The notes beneath the pieces are model-generated. The model was not told the origin of the DNA and searched no databases. It worked only from the letters and a program-made list of their open reading frames with translations. Below, piece by piece: positions 23,395 to 32,404 of a DNA stretch of 64,000 nucleotides. Within the stretch, counting starts at the first letter, position 1. Every line of letters begins with the position of its first letter. The stretch is from contig CAKUGQ010000011.1 of the NCBI GenBank assembly GCA_934654755.1, positions 7,783-71,782 on the forward strand. The letters are read 5' to 3'. Made by a program: the position numbers and the translations under genes. This DNA is from an uncultured Oscillospiraceae bacterium (GTDB lineage: Bacteria; Bacillota; Clostridia; Oscillospirales; Oscillospiraceae).

Positions 23395-24863
23395 ACTATC
23401 GGATGATCTTCTCCCTTTTGGGAAATGTGCTCCTGCTCATTGCGGCAGTGATGCTGCTGCCGGCGCTGGTCGCCCTGTATTACGCCGAAACTGCGGGCTT
23501 TGCAATTCTGCAGAGCGCTACCGTTTGCGGCGGCGCGGGATTGCTGCTGTCGCTGCTGCGGCCGAAAAAGCACCGCCGCGCCCTACACGCGCGCGACGGC
23601 TTTGTTATGGTTTCTCTGGCGTGGATCGTCCTGTCGCTGGCGGGGGCGCTGCCCTTTCGGCTCAGCGGTGCGATCCCGTCATACCTTGACGCCGTGTTTG
23701 AAACGGCTTCCGGCTTTACGACCACCGGCTCGAGCATTTTGACCGCCGTAGAGTCGATGCCGAAATGTCTTCTGTTCTGGCGCAGCTTCAGCCATTGGCT
23801 CGGCGGTATGGGCGTGCTGGTGTTCATGCTGGCCATCGTTCCGCTCTCCGGCGAGGGTATCTATCTGCTGCGCGCCGAATCGGCAGGCCCGTCGGTCAAT
23901 AAGATGCTGCCGAAAATGCGGGACTCGTCCATTACGCTCTATACGCTCTACTTTGCGCTGAGCGTTCTGCAGTACCTGACCTACCGCCTCGGCGCGTGGT
24001 GCGGCTGGGGCGAGATCAGCGTATTCGACAGTGTGTGCCTGACCTTCGGTACGGCAGGCACGGGCGGCTTTGCCGTTCGAAACGACGGACTGGCGGGCTA
24101 TTCCGCTTATGTGCAGATTGTTACGACGGTATATATGCTGCTGTTCGGCGTGAATTTCAGTCTGTACTTCCTGCTGCTGCGAAGAAAACTGCGCGATGTC
24201 TGGCGCAGCTCCGAGCTGCGGGCATATCTGCTGATCGTTTTCTGTGCGATCACGCTTATCACGATCAATTTGCTGACAACGGGCGGCTATTTCCGCACGA
24301 TTGGTGAAACGCTCCGGCAAAGCTCCTTCACCGTAGCTTCAATCATTACCACAACAGGCTACGGAACGACGGATTTTTCCCGGTGGCCGGAGTTTTCGCG
24401 CGTTGTGCTGGCGATGCTGATGATCGTCGGCGGCTGCGCCGGTTCGACGGCCGGCGGTATGAAGGTCAGCCGCGTTTTGATCCTCTGTAAGACCGTCCGC
24501 GCCGAGCTGCGCCGTCTGCTGCACCCGCACAGCGTTGAGGTGATGACGATGGACGGCAAGCGCATCGGCAGGGAGGTTGTCCACGGTGCGGGTGCATACC
24601 TTGTGCTGTATCTGCTGCTGCTGCTGATCTCCGTGCTGCTGGTCTCGCTTGACGGCTTCGGAACGGAAACGACGCTTTCGGCCGTGCTGACGGCGCTCAA
24701 CAATATCGGTCCCGGACTGAGCGGACAGATCGGCCCCTTCGGCAGCTTTGCGGATTTTTCCGCATTGTCCAAGCTCGTGCTGACCGCCGATATGATCCTC
24801 GGCCGTCTGGAGCTGTTCCCGGTGCTGCTCCTGCTGCGGCCCTCCACATGGTACAGACACTGA
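23391..24863 (+). CDS. trkH: Trk potassium uptake channel subunit TrkH
   Basis: 490 residues with about ten membrane segments arranged as four M1-P-M2 units. Selectivity-filter-like loops are seen as FETASGFTTTGSSIL (first repeat), TFGTAGTGGFAVRNDG (second), IITTTGYGTTDF (third) and ALNNIGPGLSGQIGPF (fourth). Also present is HWLGGMGVLVFMLAI and GGCAGSTAGGMKVSR. It conducts K+ into the cell with TrkA. The pairing and overlap with trkA leave little doubt. Confidence 0.94.
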   Translation: MNYRMIFSLLGNVLLLIAAVMLLPALVALYYAETAGFAILQSATVCGGAGLLLSLLRPKKHRRALHARDGFVMVSLAWIVLSLAGALPFRLSGAIPSYLDAVFETASGFTTTGSSILTAVESMPKCLLFWRSFSHWLGGMGVLVFMLAIVPLSGEGIYLLRAESAGPSVNKMLPKMRDSSITLYTLYFALSVLQYLTYRLGAWCGWGEISVFDSVCLTFGTAGTGGFAVRNDGLAGYSAYVQIVTTVYMLLFGVNFSLYFLLLRRKLRDVWRSSELRAYLLIVFCAITLITINLLTTGGYFRTIGETLRQSSFTVASIITTTGYGTTDFSRWPEFSRVVLAMLMIVGGCAGSTAGGMKVSRVLILCKTVRAELRRLLHPHSVEVMTMDGKRIGREVVHGAGAYLVLYLLLLLISVLLVSLDGFGTETTLSAVLTALNNIGPGLSGQIGPFGSFADFSALSKLVLTADMILGRLELFPVLLLLRPSTWYRH

Positions 24864-24893
24864 AAAAACATAAAACAAAAAGGGGATAATACA

Positions 24894-25157
24894 ATGGACT
24901 ACGTTTACAAGACCAAGATCGTCTGCTCGCAGGAAATCCATTTCCATATCGAGGGAAATGTGATTACAAACATCGTCTTTATCGGCGGCTGCAACGGCAA
25001 TTTAAAGGCGATCAGCAAGCTTGTCGACGGCTATACCGTCGAGCAGATCGAGGAAAAGCTGCGCGGCAATACCTGCGGCCAGCGGCCGACCTCCTGCGCC
25101 GACCAGCTTGCCATCGCCGTGCGTGAGGCCTACGAAAAGGAAAAGGCTATGGCGTGA
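24894..25157 (+). CDS. TSCPD-domain protein (TIGR03905-like)
   Basis: 87 residues. The core reads GGCNGNLKAISKLVDG, followed by LRGNTCGQRPTSCADQLA, the conserved Cys-containing pattern of TSCPD proteins. Related domains form the C-terminal tail of vitamin-B12-dependent ribonucleotide reductases, where they may contact metal or thiols; the function of stand-alone copies is unknown. It starts after AAGGGG 30 bases past trkH and ends before a terminator, so it may ride on the trk transcript without functional linkage. Confidence 0.88.
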   Translation: MDYVYKTKIVCSQEIHFHIEGNVITNIVFIGGCNGNLKAISKLVDGYTVEQIEEKLRGNTCGQRPTSCADQLAIAVREAYEKEKAMA

Positions 25158-25174
25158 GCTTCTGCGCTGCGGCG

Positions 25175-25210
25175 AAAAAAGGCGTCCCTCACCGTGAGGG
25201 ACGCTTTTTT
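25175..25210. terminator. Bidirectional terminator between the TSCPD gene and queT
   Basis: AAAAAAGGCGTCCCTCAC pairs with GTGAGGGACGCTTTTTT. A and T tracts on both arms serve the convergent transcripts. Confidence 0.93.
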
Positions 25211-25221
25211 ATGGCGACGGC

Positions 25222-25728
25222 TTATTTCAGCCGGCTTTCTATCGGACGCAGGGCAAAATACAGCGCCGTGCCGAGCGTATAGAGCACGCCCAGCTCTCCA
25301 AGGGCAACATAGAGCATATCCAGCCACAGCGGAAGCCCCGGGACATAGAACCAAAGCTCGGGGCCTACAAGCAGCGCATTGCAGACGGCGGGCATGGCCA
25401 GCGCCGGGACGGGCACGCGCCACAGGCGGACATTGCGCAGCCGATACATCAGCACCGCGCTCAGGAGCGAGGCCAGGGGGCCGACGAGAAGATCCAACGG
25501 CAGCGCTCCCGCATTTGTCAGGTTGAACAGCAGGCATCCTGCCGTCAGCCCGCCGACGGCGGAGGGGGTGTAGAGCGCCAGGACGCACAGGGCTTCGGCT
25601 GCGCGGAACTGAATCGCCGCGGAGGTCGTGCCCGGCAGGAGAAGATCCTGCGCCAGCGCAAGGACGACATACAGCGCCGCAATGGCGGCGCCGCGCACAA
25701 GATTGTGCAGGGCTTTCGTGTGTTTCAT
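25222..25728 (-). CDS. queT: Queuosine precursor ECF transporter S component QueT
   Basis: 168 residues with five or six membrane segments. The QueT pattern is LVRGAAIAALYVVLALAQDLL, AIQFRAAEALCVLALYTPSAVGGLTAGCLLFN and LLVGPLASLLSAVLMYRLR. It is thought to import preQ0/preQ1 or queuine for tRNA modification. The preQ1-I riboswitch immediately upstream strongly supports the substrate. No queuosine biosynthesis genes are nearby. Of the window's His, Gln, Lys, Arg and Gly tRNAs, the His tRNA (GTG anticodon) is a queuosine target. Confidence 0.91.
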   Translation of the reverse strand: MKHTKALHNLVRGAAIAALYVVLALAQDLLLPGTTSAAIQFRAAEALCVLALYTPSAVGGLTAGCLLFNLTNAGALPLDLLVGPLASLLSAVLMYRLRNVRLWRVPVPALAMPAVCNALLVGPELWFYVPGLPLWLDMLYVALGELGVLYTLGTALYFALRPIESRLK

Positions 25729-25737
25729 TCAGTTTTC

Positions 25738-25781
25738 ACTCCATAGTTTTATTTTACGACAGGATGGTTTCGAACTGTCGC
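25738..25781 (-). ncRNA. PreQ1-I riboswitch
   Basis: On the minus strand: P1 CGACAG (25780-25775) with CTGTCG (25762-25757), loop TTCGAAACCATC, and A-rich tail TAAAATAAAACTATGGAG. CCAT in the loop can pair with ATGG in the tail to form the pseudoknot, which takes in the start of the GGAG ribosome site. It starts at the predicted transcription start and ends about 10 bases before the queT ATG. This fits translational control by ligand, as in the short preQ1-I class. Confidence 0.88.
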
Positions 25782-25786
25782 GGAAC

Positions 25787-25815
25787 ATCATACCGTATCG
25801 AGGGCGATTCGTCAA
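25787..25815 (-). promoter_or_regulatory. Sigma-A promoter of queT
   Basis: Minus strand TTGACG (25810-25815), 17-base spacer, TATGAT (25787-25792). The aptamer begins about seven bases downstream. Confidence 0.85.
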
Positions 25816-25838
25816 GAGGAATTCGCCTGTAATGGCAA

Positions 25839-25867
25839 TTGACAAGAGCGGAAATATCTGTTACACT
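25839..25867 (+). promoter_or_regulatory. Sigma-A promoter of the BMP/ABC operon
   Basis: TTGACA (25839-25844), 17-base spacer, TACACT (25862-25867). Confidence 0.83.
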
Positions 25868-25922
25868 ATCGACAAACGCGGGGGATTCCCTCGCAAAAAA
25901 ATGACTATGAGAGGAAACGATC

Positions 25923-27041
25923 ATGAAAAAACTGATGGCGCTGCTGCTGGCGCTGACGCTTGCGCTCGGTCTGCTGTGCGCCTGCGCGGCCAACCCTACC
26001 GAATCCACCGATCCCTCCGGCGAGAAGCCTGCGAAGGTCTACAAGGTCTGCAACCTTGTCAACGGCAATCTGGGCGATAAGTCCTTCTACGACTCCGCGC
26101 AGTCCGGTCTGGATGCACTGAAGGCCGCCGGTCGTATCGAATCGACCACCATTGAGATGGGCGGCACCGACGCCGATCAGCCCAAGTGGCTCAGCACGCT
26201 TTATGAGGTCTCCGAGGGAAAGCAGTATGACCTTATCATCTGCGGCACCTGGCAGATGCCCGAATATCTGGCGGAGGTTGCCGCGAAGTATCCGGAGCAG
26301 AAGTACCTGATTTATGACTCCGAATGCGATCTGCCCAACGTGGTCAGCCTGAACTACAAGCAAAACGATATGGGCTATCTTGTCGGTGTGTTTGCCGCCT
26401 GCATGACCACCGATACGAGTGTGAAGAACATCAACGCCGACGCCGTGCTCGGCTTTGTCGGCGGCGAGGACAGCCCCGTGATCAACGACTTCCTTTACGG
26501 CTTCATCCTCGGTGCGCAGTCCGTGAATCAGAATATCAGGATTGATACCCGCTATACCGGCGGTTATGTCGATACCGCGCTGGCCAAGGAATATGCCCTG
26601 TCCATGATTAATGATAACAAGTGCGACATCATCTGGGGCGTCGCGGGCAATGCCGGCAACGGCGCGGCCGAGGCCGCTCTGGAGACCGGCAAGGCCTGGT
26701 TCATCGGTGTCGATTCCGACCAGGAGCTGACCTTCTCGGAGGAGCTTGCCGCTATCACCCTGACATCCGGTCTGAAGAATATCGGTCAGTCGCTCGTCTG
26801 GTTCTTTGACGAGTGGGACGCCGGCCGGGGTCACTTCGGCGAAAATCTGCTGCTCGGCATCGCCGAGGGCGGCGTCGGCATCGTGACCGACAAGAACTTT
26901 AAGAGCTACGCTTCCGCCGAGACCGTCAAGAAGGTCGAGGAGGCACGGAAGGGTGTGCTCGACGGTACCATCAAGGTTCCTACCGCCATCGGCAACGAGT
27001 CGAAGGATCTGGAGAATCTGCGCGAGTCCGTCCGTCCGTGA
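25923..27041 (+). CDS. BMP-family substrate-binding lipoprotein (nucleoside-type)
   Basis: 372 residues. The signal peptide ends in a lipobox-like LLCAC with Cys20 followed by a low-complexity linker. The mature part is a basic membrane protein (PnrA/BmpA-like) domain: KVCNLVNGNLGDKSFYDSAQSG, DLIICGTWQMPEYL, YLVGVFAACM, GFVGGEDSPVINDF, IWGVAGNAGNGAAEAA and FIGVDSDQEL. Proteins of this family bind purine or pyrimidine nucleosides. It is first in an operon with a double ATP-binding protein and two permeases, the standard nucleoside ABC importer set. No purine riboswitch is seen in the leader. Confidence 0.9.
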   Translation: MKKLMALLLALTLALGLLCACAANPTESTDPSGEKPAKVYKVCNLVNGNLGDKSFYDSAQSGLDALKAAGRIESTTIEMGGTDADQPKWLSTLYEVSEGKQYDLIICGTWQMPEYLAEVAAKYPEQKYLIYDSECDLPNVVSLNYKQNDMGYLVGVFAACMTTDTSVKNINADAVLGFVGGEDSPVINDFLYGFILGAQSVNQNIRIDTRYTGGYVDTALAKEYALSMINDNKCDIIWGVAGNAGNGAAEAALETGKAWFIGVDSDQELTFSEELAAITLTSGLKNIGQSLVWFFDEWDAGRGHFGENLLLGIAEGGVGIVTDKNFKSYASAETVKKVEEARKGVLDGTIKVPTAIGNESKDLENLRESVRP

Positions 27042-27149
27042 TCCGACGGCCCGCCGTAAAACCGCTTTTGAAAACTCCGGGGCCGCGCGGCGGTCCCGGG
27101 GCTTTCACGTATTATCCCGCCGCAGCGGGAACCGTTTCAGGAGAGAGCT

Positions 27150-28715
27150 ATGACAGAACAATCCATTCCCCTTGTGGAGCTGCGCGGCGTCAGTAAGGTC
27201 TATCCCAATGGCATTGCCGCCAATCGCGGCCTGGACCTGACCGTTTATTCCGGCGAAATCCACGCACTGACGGGCGAAAACGGCGCGGGCAAGACCACAC
27301 TGATGAAGCTGCTGTTCGGTATGGAGCAGCCGACGGCGGGAGAGATCCGTCTGCGCGGCGAGCGGGTGACGCTTACGTCGCCCGCCGACGCCATTGCACG
27401 CGGCATCGGTATGGTGCATCAGCATTTCATGCTTGTTCCGAGCCTGACCGTGGCGGAAAACGTCGTTTTGGGTATGGCTCCGCGTAAGGCGGGGTTTTTA
27501 CTCGACCGCGCCGAGGCGCGGCGAATTACCGCCGAGGCGGCGGAGCGCTTCCGTCTGCCCGTTGATCCCGACGCGCGTGTGGCGGAGGTACCCGTGGGTA
27601 TGAAGCAAAAGGTAGAAATCCTGAAGGCGCTCGTGCGCGGGGCAAAGCTGCTGATTCTCGACGAGCCGACGGCCGTTCTGACCGCGCAGGAGACGCAGGA
27701 GCTGTTTGCACAGCTTCGCCACCTGAAAACGCAGGGCTATACCGTGATCTTTATCTCCCATAAGCTCGATGAGGTGCTGTCGCTTTGCGACCGCATTACC
27801 GTCCTGCGCGCCGGACGCACGCAGGGCACCTTTGATGCGGCGGGCGTCACGCCGCAGGAGCTTTCGAGGCGCATGATCGGCCGTGACGTGCTGCTTGCGC
27901 CGGAGCACTCTCCGGCGCGGCCGGGGCGGGTTGTGCTTCGCGTGCGGGAGCTGAGCTGCACCGGAAAAGAGGGAAAAATGCGGCTCGATGCGCTCTCGTT
28001 TGATCTGCGCGCAGGGGAAATCCTCGGTGTTGCAGGCGTGGAGGGCAACGGACAGAAGGAGCTGGTCGATTTGCTCTTCGGCTTTGCGGCGCCGGACGGC
28101 GGCTCGATTCAAATCGACGGCCGGGATGCCTGCGGCCTTTCGCCGCGCGCGCTGCGTAAACGTGGCGTGTCGCTGATTCCGGAGGATCGAATGCTCAACG
28201 GCATTGCCGCAGCGGCGAGCATTGAGGAGAATCTGATTTCTACGCGCACGGGCGACCCCCTGCTCTGCCGCGCGGGCGTGTTTTCCGCGAAGCGGATGCA
28301 CACGCTGGCTGATCGCCTCATCGGCGAATACCGAGTCCTGTGCCGCAGCCGCCGTCAGCAGGTGCAGATGCTTTCCGGCGGCAACATTCAGAAGATCGTT
28401 GTTGCGCGGGAGTTTTCCGGCGCACCGAGGTTGCTTATCGCCGATCAGCCGACGCGCGGCATCGATGTCGGTGCAACCGAGTTCATCCGCGCCAAGCTCC
28501 TGGAAATGGCACGCGCAGGCACGGCGGTGCTGCTGGTGTCGGCGGATCTCTCGGAGATTCTGGAGCTGTCCGATCGATTGATGGTGCTGTGCGGCGGCCG
28601 CGCCGCGGCAGTGTTCGACCATCCGCAGGCACTCACCGGAAGCGAGCTGGGTGAGTATATGCTGGGTCTGCGCAGGCAGAGCGCGCAGGAGCTGGGAGGA
28701 CTGTGTCATGAGTGA
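27150..28715 (+). CDS. Nucleoside ABC transporter, fused double ATP-binding protein
   Basis: 521 residues with two ATPase domains. Domain 1 has Walker A TGENGAGKTTLMKL, VHQHFMLVPSLTV (Q-loop) and Walker B KLLILDEPTAVLT. Domain 2 has the degenerate Walker A typical of the second half in this family (GVEGNGQKELVDLLFG), MLSGGNIQKIVVAREF (signature) and LLIADQPTRGIDVGAT. This layout is shared by sugar (RbsA-like) and BMP-type nucleoside importers; the neighbours decide for the latter. It overlaps the next permease start by eight bases. Confidence 0.92.
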   Translation: MTEQSIPLVELRGVSKVYPNGIAANRGLDLTVYSGEIHALTGENGAGKTTLMKLLFGMEQPTAGEIRLRGERVTLTSPADAIARGIGMVHQHFMLVPSLTVAENVVLGMAPRKAGFLLDRAEARRITAEAAERFRLPVDPDARVAEVPVGMKQKVEILKALVRGAKLLILDEPTAVLTAQETQELFAQLRHLKTQGYTVIFISHKLDEVLSLCDRITVLRAGRTQGTFDAAGVTPQELSRRMIGRDVLLAPEHSPARPGRVVLRVRELSCTGKEGKMRLDALSFDLRAGEILGVAGVEGNGQKELVDLLFGFAAPDGGSIQIDGRDACGLSPRALRKRGVSLIPEDRMLNGIAAAASIEENLISTRTGDPLLCRAGVFSAKRMHTLADRLIGEYRVLCRSRRQQVQMLSGGNIQKIVVAREFSGAPRLLIADQPTRGIDVGATEFIRAKLLEMARAGTAVLLVSADLSEILELSDRLMVLCGGRAAAVFDHPQALTGSELGEYMLGLRRQSAQELGGLCHE

Positions 28716-29814
28716 GAGAAAAAATCTGGCCTTCCGTTGCGTGCGGGGTCTGCTCGCCATTGCCATCGCATTGGGTGTGGCGGCGGTGTTTATCTTCCTG
28801 TCGTCCAAGGGCGGCAGCCTTGCCGAACGTCTTGCCGCGACGGGTGATGCGCTGGTACATCTGCTGGTGCGGCCGCTTGTCCGCGCGGGCGGCGGCTTCA
28901 ATACGAAGAATTTTACCGATGTGCTGGCGGGTATGATTCCCATCTTGTTCACCGGTATTTCCGTGTGCGTCATGTTTTCTGCGGAGCAGTTCAACATGGG
29001 GGCGGAGGGCGGTACGATGCTTGGCGCTTTTGTCGCCGGACTGTGTGCGGTGTATCTTCCGATGTCCTCCGGGCTGCACGCCGTCGTGTGCCTGCTGGCG
29101 GGGGCGCTGGCCGTGGCGCTGGTGATGCTTGTACCGGCGATTCTGAAGGCCAGGCTGGGCGTCAGCGAAATGGTCAGCTCGCTGATGCTGAATTATGTGA
29201 TCCTGTACGCGATCAAGTTCGTCCTGAATACCTTCCTTGCCGACCGTTCGAAGGGCCAGACACAGACCTTCCCCTTCCTCGACGGCGCAAAGCTGCCGCA
29301 GCTTGTGGATAACGGCTCGCGCCTGTCCGTCGGCTTTGTACTTGCACTGGTCTGCGTGGCGCTGGTGACGCTGTTCCTCTACCGTACCCGCTGGGGATAT
29401 TCCATCCGCATGGTCGGCCTGAACGGCGCCTTCGCCGCCTATTCCGGTCTGCCGGTGACGGGCGTGATTCTTCTGTCGCAGGTGCTCGGCGGCGCGCTGG
29501 CCGGTCTGGGCGGCGCGGCGGAGATGCTCGGCCGCTATGATACGTTTTCGTGGGGTAACCTCCCCGGCTACGGCTGGACGGGGATCACCGTGGCGATCCT
29601 TGCCAACAATAATCCCGCTTTTGTGCCGCTTGCGGCGTTCTTCATCGCCTATCTGGACAAGGGATGCAATCTGATGAGCACTTACTGCGGCGTACCCGCG
29701 CAGCTTATCAGTATTCTCCAGGCAGTCATTTTCCTGTTCTTCGCAGCGGAGCGCTTCCTGGCGGGCTTCCGACAGCGGCTGGTGGTGCGCGAAGCCGCGC
29801 GAAAGGAGTCGTAA
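28708..29814 (+). CDS. Nucleoside ABC transporter permease 1
   Basis: 368 residues from the ATG at 28708, which follows GGAGGAC inside the upstream gene. About ten hydrophobic segments, with the BPD_transp_2 pattern FNMGAEGGTMLGAFVAG and LNYVILYAIKFVLNTFLADRSKG, then GYSIRMVGLNGAFAAYSGL and GALAGLGGAAEMLGRY. These match the larger permease (NupP/YufP-like) of purine/pyrimidine nucleoside importers. The two permeases and the double ATPase form the membrane complex that receives nucleoside from the lipoprotein. Confidence 0.92.
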   Translation: MSERKNLAFRCVRGLLAIAIALGVAAVFIFLSSKGGSLAERLAATGDALVHLLVRPLVRAGGGFNTKNFTDVLAGMIPILFTGISVCVMFSAEQFNMGAEGGTMLGAFVAGLCAVYLPMSSGLHAVVCLLAGALAVALVMLVPAILKARLGVSEMVSSLMLNYVILYAIKFVLNTFLADRSKGQTQTFPFLDGAKLPQLVDNGSRLSVGFVLALVCVALVTLFLYRTRWGYSIRMVGLNGAFAAYSGLPVTGVILLSQVLGGALAGLGGAAEMLGRYDTFSWGNLPGYGWTGITVAILANNNPAFVPLAAFFIAYLDKGCNLMSTYCGVPAQLISILQAVIFLFFAAERFLAGFRQRLVVREAARKES

Positions 29815-29815
29815 C

Positions 29816-30754
29816 ATGGAAAACATTTTCTCTCCGGAGTTCTTTTTCTCCATTCTGCGCATCACCGCGCCGATCCTGTTTGCGACGCTCGGCGCAGTCA
29901 TTGCCGAAAAGGCCGGTGTGTGCAATATCGGCCTGGAGGGCATTATGATGCTTTCGGCACTGTTCGGCTCGCTGTGCGCCTATTGGGCTGGCTCATGGGC
30001 TGCGGGATTGCTTGCGGCGCTTGCGGTGGGCGTTCTGACGGCGCTTCTGATGGGCTTGTTCGCGTTTCGGCTCAAAACGGATGTCATCCTTGTCGGCATC
30101 GCGATCAATATGATCGGCTCCGGCGGCACGATTTTCCTGGTCAAGGCCATTACGCAGCTCACCGAGGGTCGCGCTTACGCCTCGACGACGGAGCTGATTA
30201 CGCAGTCGCTCCAGATCCCGAACCTTACAATTCCGCTGATTGACAGAATCCCCGTGGTCGGGCAGATCTTCTCCGGTCATTCGCTGCTTACTTATCTGGC
30301 CTTTGCACTCGTGCTTTTTACCTGGGCATTGCTGTATAAGACGCCGGTGGGGCTGAATCTGCGCTCCGTGGGCGAGAATCCGAACGCGGCTGCCTCCGTT
30401 GGCCTGAGCGTAACGCGTCTGCGCTTTACCGCCATTGCGTTCTCCGGCCTGATGGCGGGCTTCGGCGGCGCGTTCATGTCCATGTCCTACGCGATGGGCT
30501 GGTCGCTGGATATGGTCGCCGGACGCGGCTTTATCGCGCTGGCGGCGCAGGCCATGGGCGGCGGAGAGCCGGTTGGTTCCATGCTGGCGGCGTTGGTGTT
30601 CGGTTTTGCACAGGCGCTCGGCATCAAATTCTCCGCCGTCGGTCTGGATTCCAACCTCGCCGCGCCCATCCCGTATCTGGTGACCGTGATCGGTCTGGTC
30701 TGCTTTGCGTTGGCTAAGCGGCGCAGGCATCGCCGTGTCGTATATACGGCATGA
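29816..30754 (+). CDS. Nucleoside ABC transporter permease 2
   Basis: 312 residues, starting one base after the previous stop with GAAAGGAG upstream. It contains KAGVCNIGLEGIMMLSALFGS, the conserved N-I-x-x-E-G motif of the family, VGLNLRSVGENPNAAASVGLSVTR-type coupling helix (LRSVGENPNAAASVGL) and GGGEPVGSMLAALVFGFAQALG. It is the smaller permease (NupQ/YufQ-like). Last gene of the operon; no clear terminator follows before the next promoter at 30793. Confidence 0.92.
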   Translation: MENIFSPEFFFSILRITAPILFATLGAVIAEKAGVCNIGLEGIMMLSALFGSLCAYWAGSWAAGLLAALAVGVLTALLMGLFAFRLKTDVILVGIAINMIGSGGTIFLVKAITQLTEGRAYASTTELITQSLQIPNLTIPLIDRIPVVGQIFSGHSLLTYLAFALVLFTWALLYKTPVGLNLRSVGENPNAAASVGLSVTRLRFTAIAFSGLMAGFGGAFMSMSYAMGWSLDMVAGRGFIALAAQAMGGGEPVGSMLAALVFGFAQALGIKFSAVGLDSNLAAPIPYLVTVIGLVCFALAKRRRHRRVVYTA

Positions 30755-30792
30755 AACATGTCCGTATCGACGGAAAAGGAAAGGCTTTTCCC

Positions 30793-30821
30793 TTGACAGG
30801 CAGCCGGAAATCCCGTATAAT
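30793..30821 (+). promoter_or_regulatory. Consensus sigma-A promoter of the DUF1538 operon
   Basis: TTGACA (30793-30798), exactly 17 bases, TATAAT (30816-30821): a perfect consensus, implying strong constitutive transcription unless repressed. Confidence 0.92.
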
Positions 30822-30880
30822 ACGGTTGTAAAACTGCTCGGGCGCGCCCTGCGGCGCTGCCGGAAACGGAGGGATTCTGC

Positions 30881-32404
30881 TTGCTGAAAACCGGAAGGAC
30901 CATCCTTCTGCAAAAGGTGCGGGAATCGCTGGCATCTGTCGTGCCGATTGCGATCATCGTCTTTTTGCTTTGCTTCACGATCATCCCCGTCCCGACGGAG
31001 CTGCTGATGACCTTTGCGGTAGGCGTCGTGCTGCTCATCGTGGGTATGGGTATGTTTACGCTTGGCACCGACCTGTCCATGACCCCCGTCGGCGGACATA
31101 TCGGCTCCGCCATCACGCGCTCGCGCAAAACATGGTTTATCGTCCTGATGTGTTTCCTGGTCGGCGCGATCGTCACCATCGCCGAGCCGGATCTTCAGGT
31201 TCTGGCCGAGCAGGTACCGGGGATTCCGAACATGGTCATTATCCTGTCGGTTGCCGGCGGCGTCGGTTTTTTCCTCGTCGTGGCCGTGCTGCGCACGCTG
31301 CTGCGCGTACGCCTGTCTCTGCTGCTTATCATTTCTTACGGCCTTGTGTTCCTGATGGCAGCCTTTGTGCCCCGCGAGTTTCTCGCCGTGGCATTTGACT
31401 CCGGCGGCGTGACTACGGGCCCGATGACCGTGCCGTTTATTATGGCGCTGGGTGTCGGCATCTCCTCGATTCGTGCCGACGGCGACGCGGAGAACGACAG
31501 CTTCGGCTTTGTCGCGCTCTGCTCGGTCGGTCCGATCCTTGCGGTTATGCTGCTCGGAATCCTCTACCCGACGAGCGGCGGCAGCTATACGCCCACCGAG
31601 ATCCCCTCCGTGGAGACCTCGCGGCAGCTTGCTGTGCTGTTCGGCAAGGGCTTGCCGACCTATCTTTGGGAGGTCACGAAGGCGTTGGCGCCTATCATCG
31701 TATTCTTCCTGCTGTTCCAGCTTTTTGCCCTGAAGCTCAAGAAGGAGAGCATTGTCCGTATCAGCGTCGGCTTCCTTTACACCTTTGTCGGCCTGGTGCT
31801 GTTCCTGACGGGCGCAAACGTCGGCTTCATGCCCGTCGGCAGCTACATCGGCAGCCAGCTCGGGGCTCTGGAGTATAACTGGATCGTCATTCCGCTGGGT
31901 ATGATTATCGGCTATTTCATCGTGCAGGCGGAGCCTGCCGTCCACGTGCTGAACAAGCAGGTCTATGAGCTGACGTCGGGCGCCATTCCGAAACAGGCGC
32001 TCAGCCGCAGCCTTTCCGTCGGCGTTGCGGTGTCCATCGGACTGGCAATGCTTCGCATTCTGCTCGGTATTCCCGTTATGGCGCTGCTGATTCCCGGCTA
32101 TCTTATCGCCGTTGTGCTGTCGTTTTTCGTTCCGCCCATCTTTACGGCCATCGCCTTTGACTCCGGCGGCGTGGCCTCCGGCCCGATGACGGCAACCTTC
32201 CTGCTGCCGATGTCCATCGGCGTGTGCCTTGCCGTCGGCGGAGACGTAGTCAGCGACGCGTTCGGTGTGGTTGCCATGGTTGCCATGACGCCGCTGATTA
32301 CCATTCAGCTTCTCGGCCTGTATTTCCGCATCAAGGAGGCCAGAGCCGCCCGCATCGACGAGGACGACGACAATGAAATCATCGAAATGGAGGCAAGCGT
32401 ATGA
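30881..32404 (+). CDS. DUF1538 polytopic membrane protein (putative transporter)
   Basis: 507 residues from a TTG with GGAGGG seven bases upstream. It has about 12 hydrophobic segments arranged as two repeats of ~240 residues. Each repeat carries an almost identical signature: AFDSGGVTTGPMTVPF (residue ~170) and AFDSGGVASGPMTATF (residue ~425). Such inverted or tandem re-entrant repeats are common in secondary transporters, so a transport role is inferred, with an unknown substrate. A charged C-terminus (IDEDDDNEIIEME) follows. Its stop overlaps the start of a PII-like gene, suggesting that a PII-type signal controls it. Confidence 0.85.
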   Translation: MLKTGRTILLQKVRESLASVVPIAIIVFLLCFTIIPVPTELLMTFAVGVVLLIVGMGMFTLGTDLSMTPVGGHIGSAITRSRKTWFIVLMCFLVGAIVTIAEPDLQVLAEQVPGIPNMVIILSVAGGVGFFLVVAVLRTLLRVRLSLLLIISYGLVFLMAAFVPREFLAVAFDSGGVTTGPMTVPFIMALGVGISSIRADGDAENDSFGFVALCSVGPILAVMLLGILYPTSGGSYTPTEIPSVETSRQLAVLFGKGLPTYLWEVTKALAPIIVFFLLFQLFALKLKKESIVRISVGFLYTFVGLVLFLTGANVGFMPVGSYIGSQLGALEYNWIVIPLGMIIGYFIVQAEPAVHVLNKQVYELTSGAIPKQALSRSLSVGVAVSIGLAMLRILLGIPVMALLIPGYLIAVVLSFFVPPIFTAIAFDSGGVASGPMTATFLLPMSIGVCLAVGGDVVSDAFGVVAMVAMTPLITIQLLGLYFRIKEARAARIDEDDDNEIIEMEASV

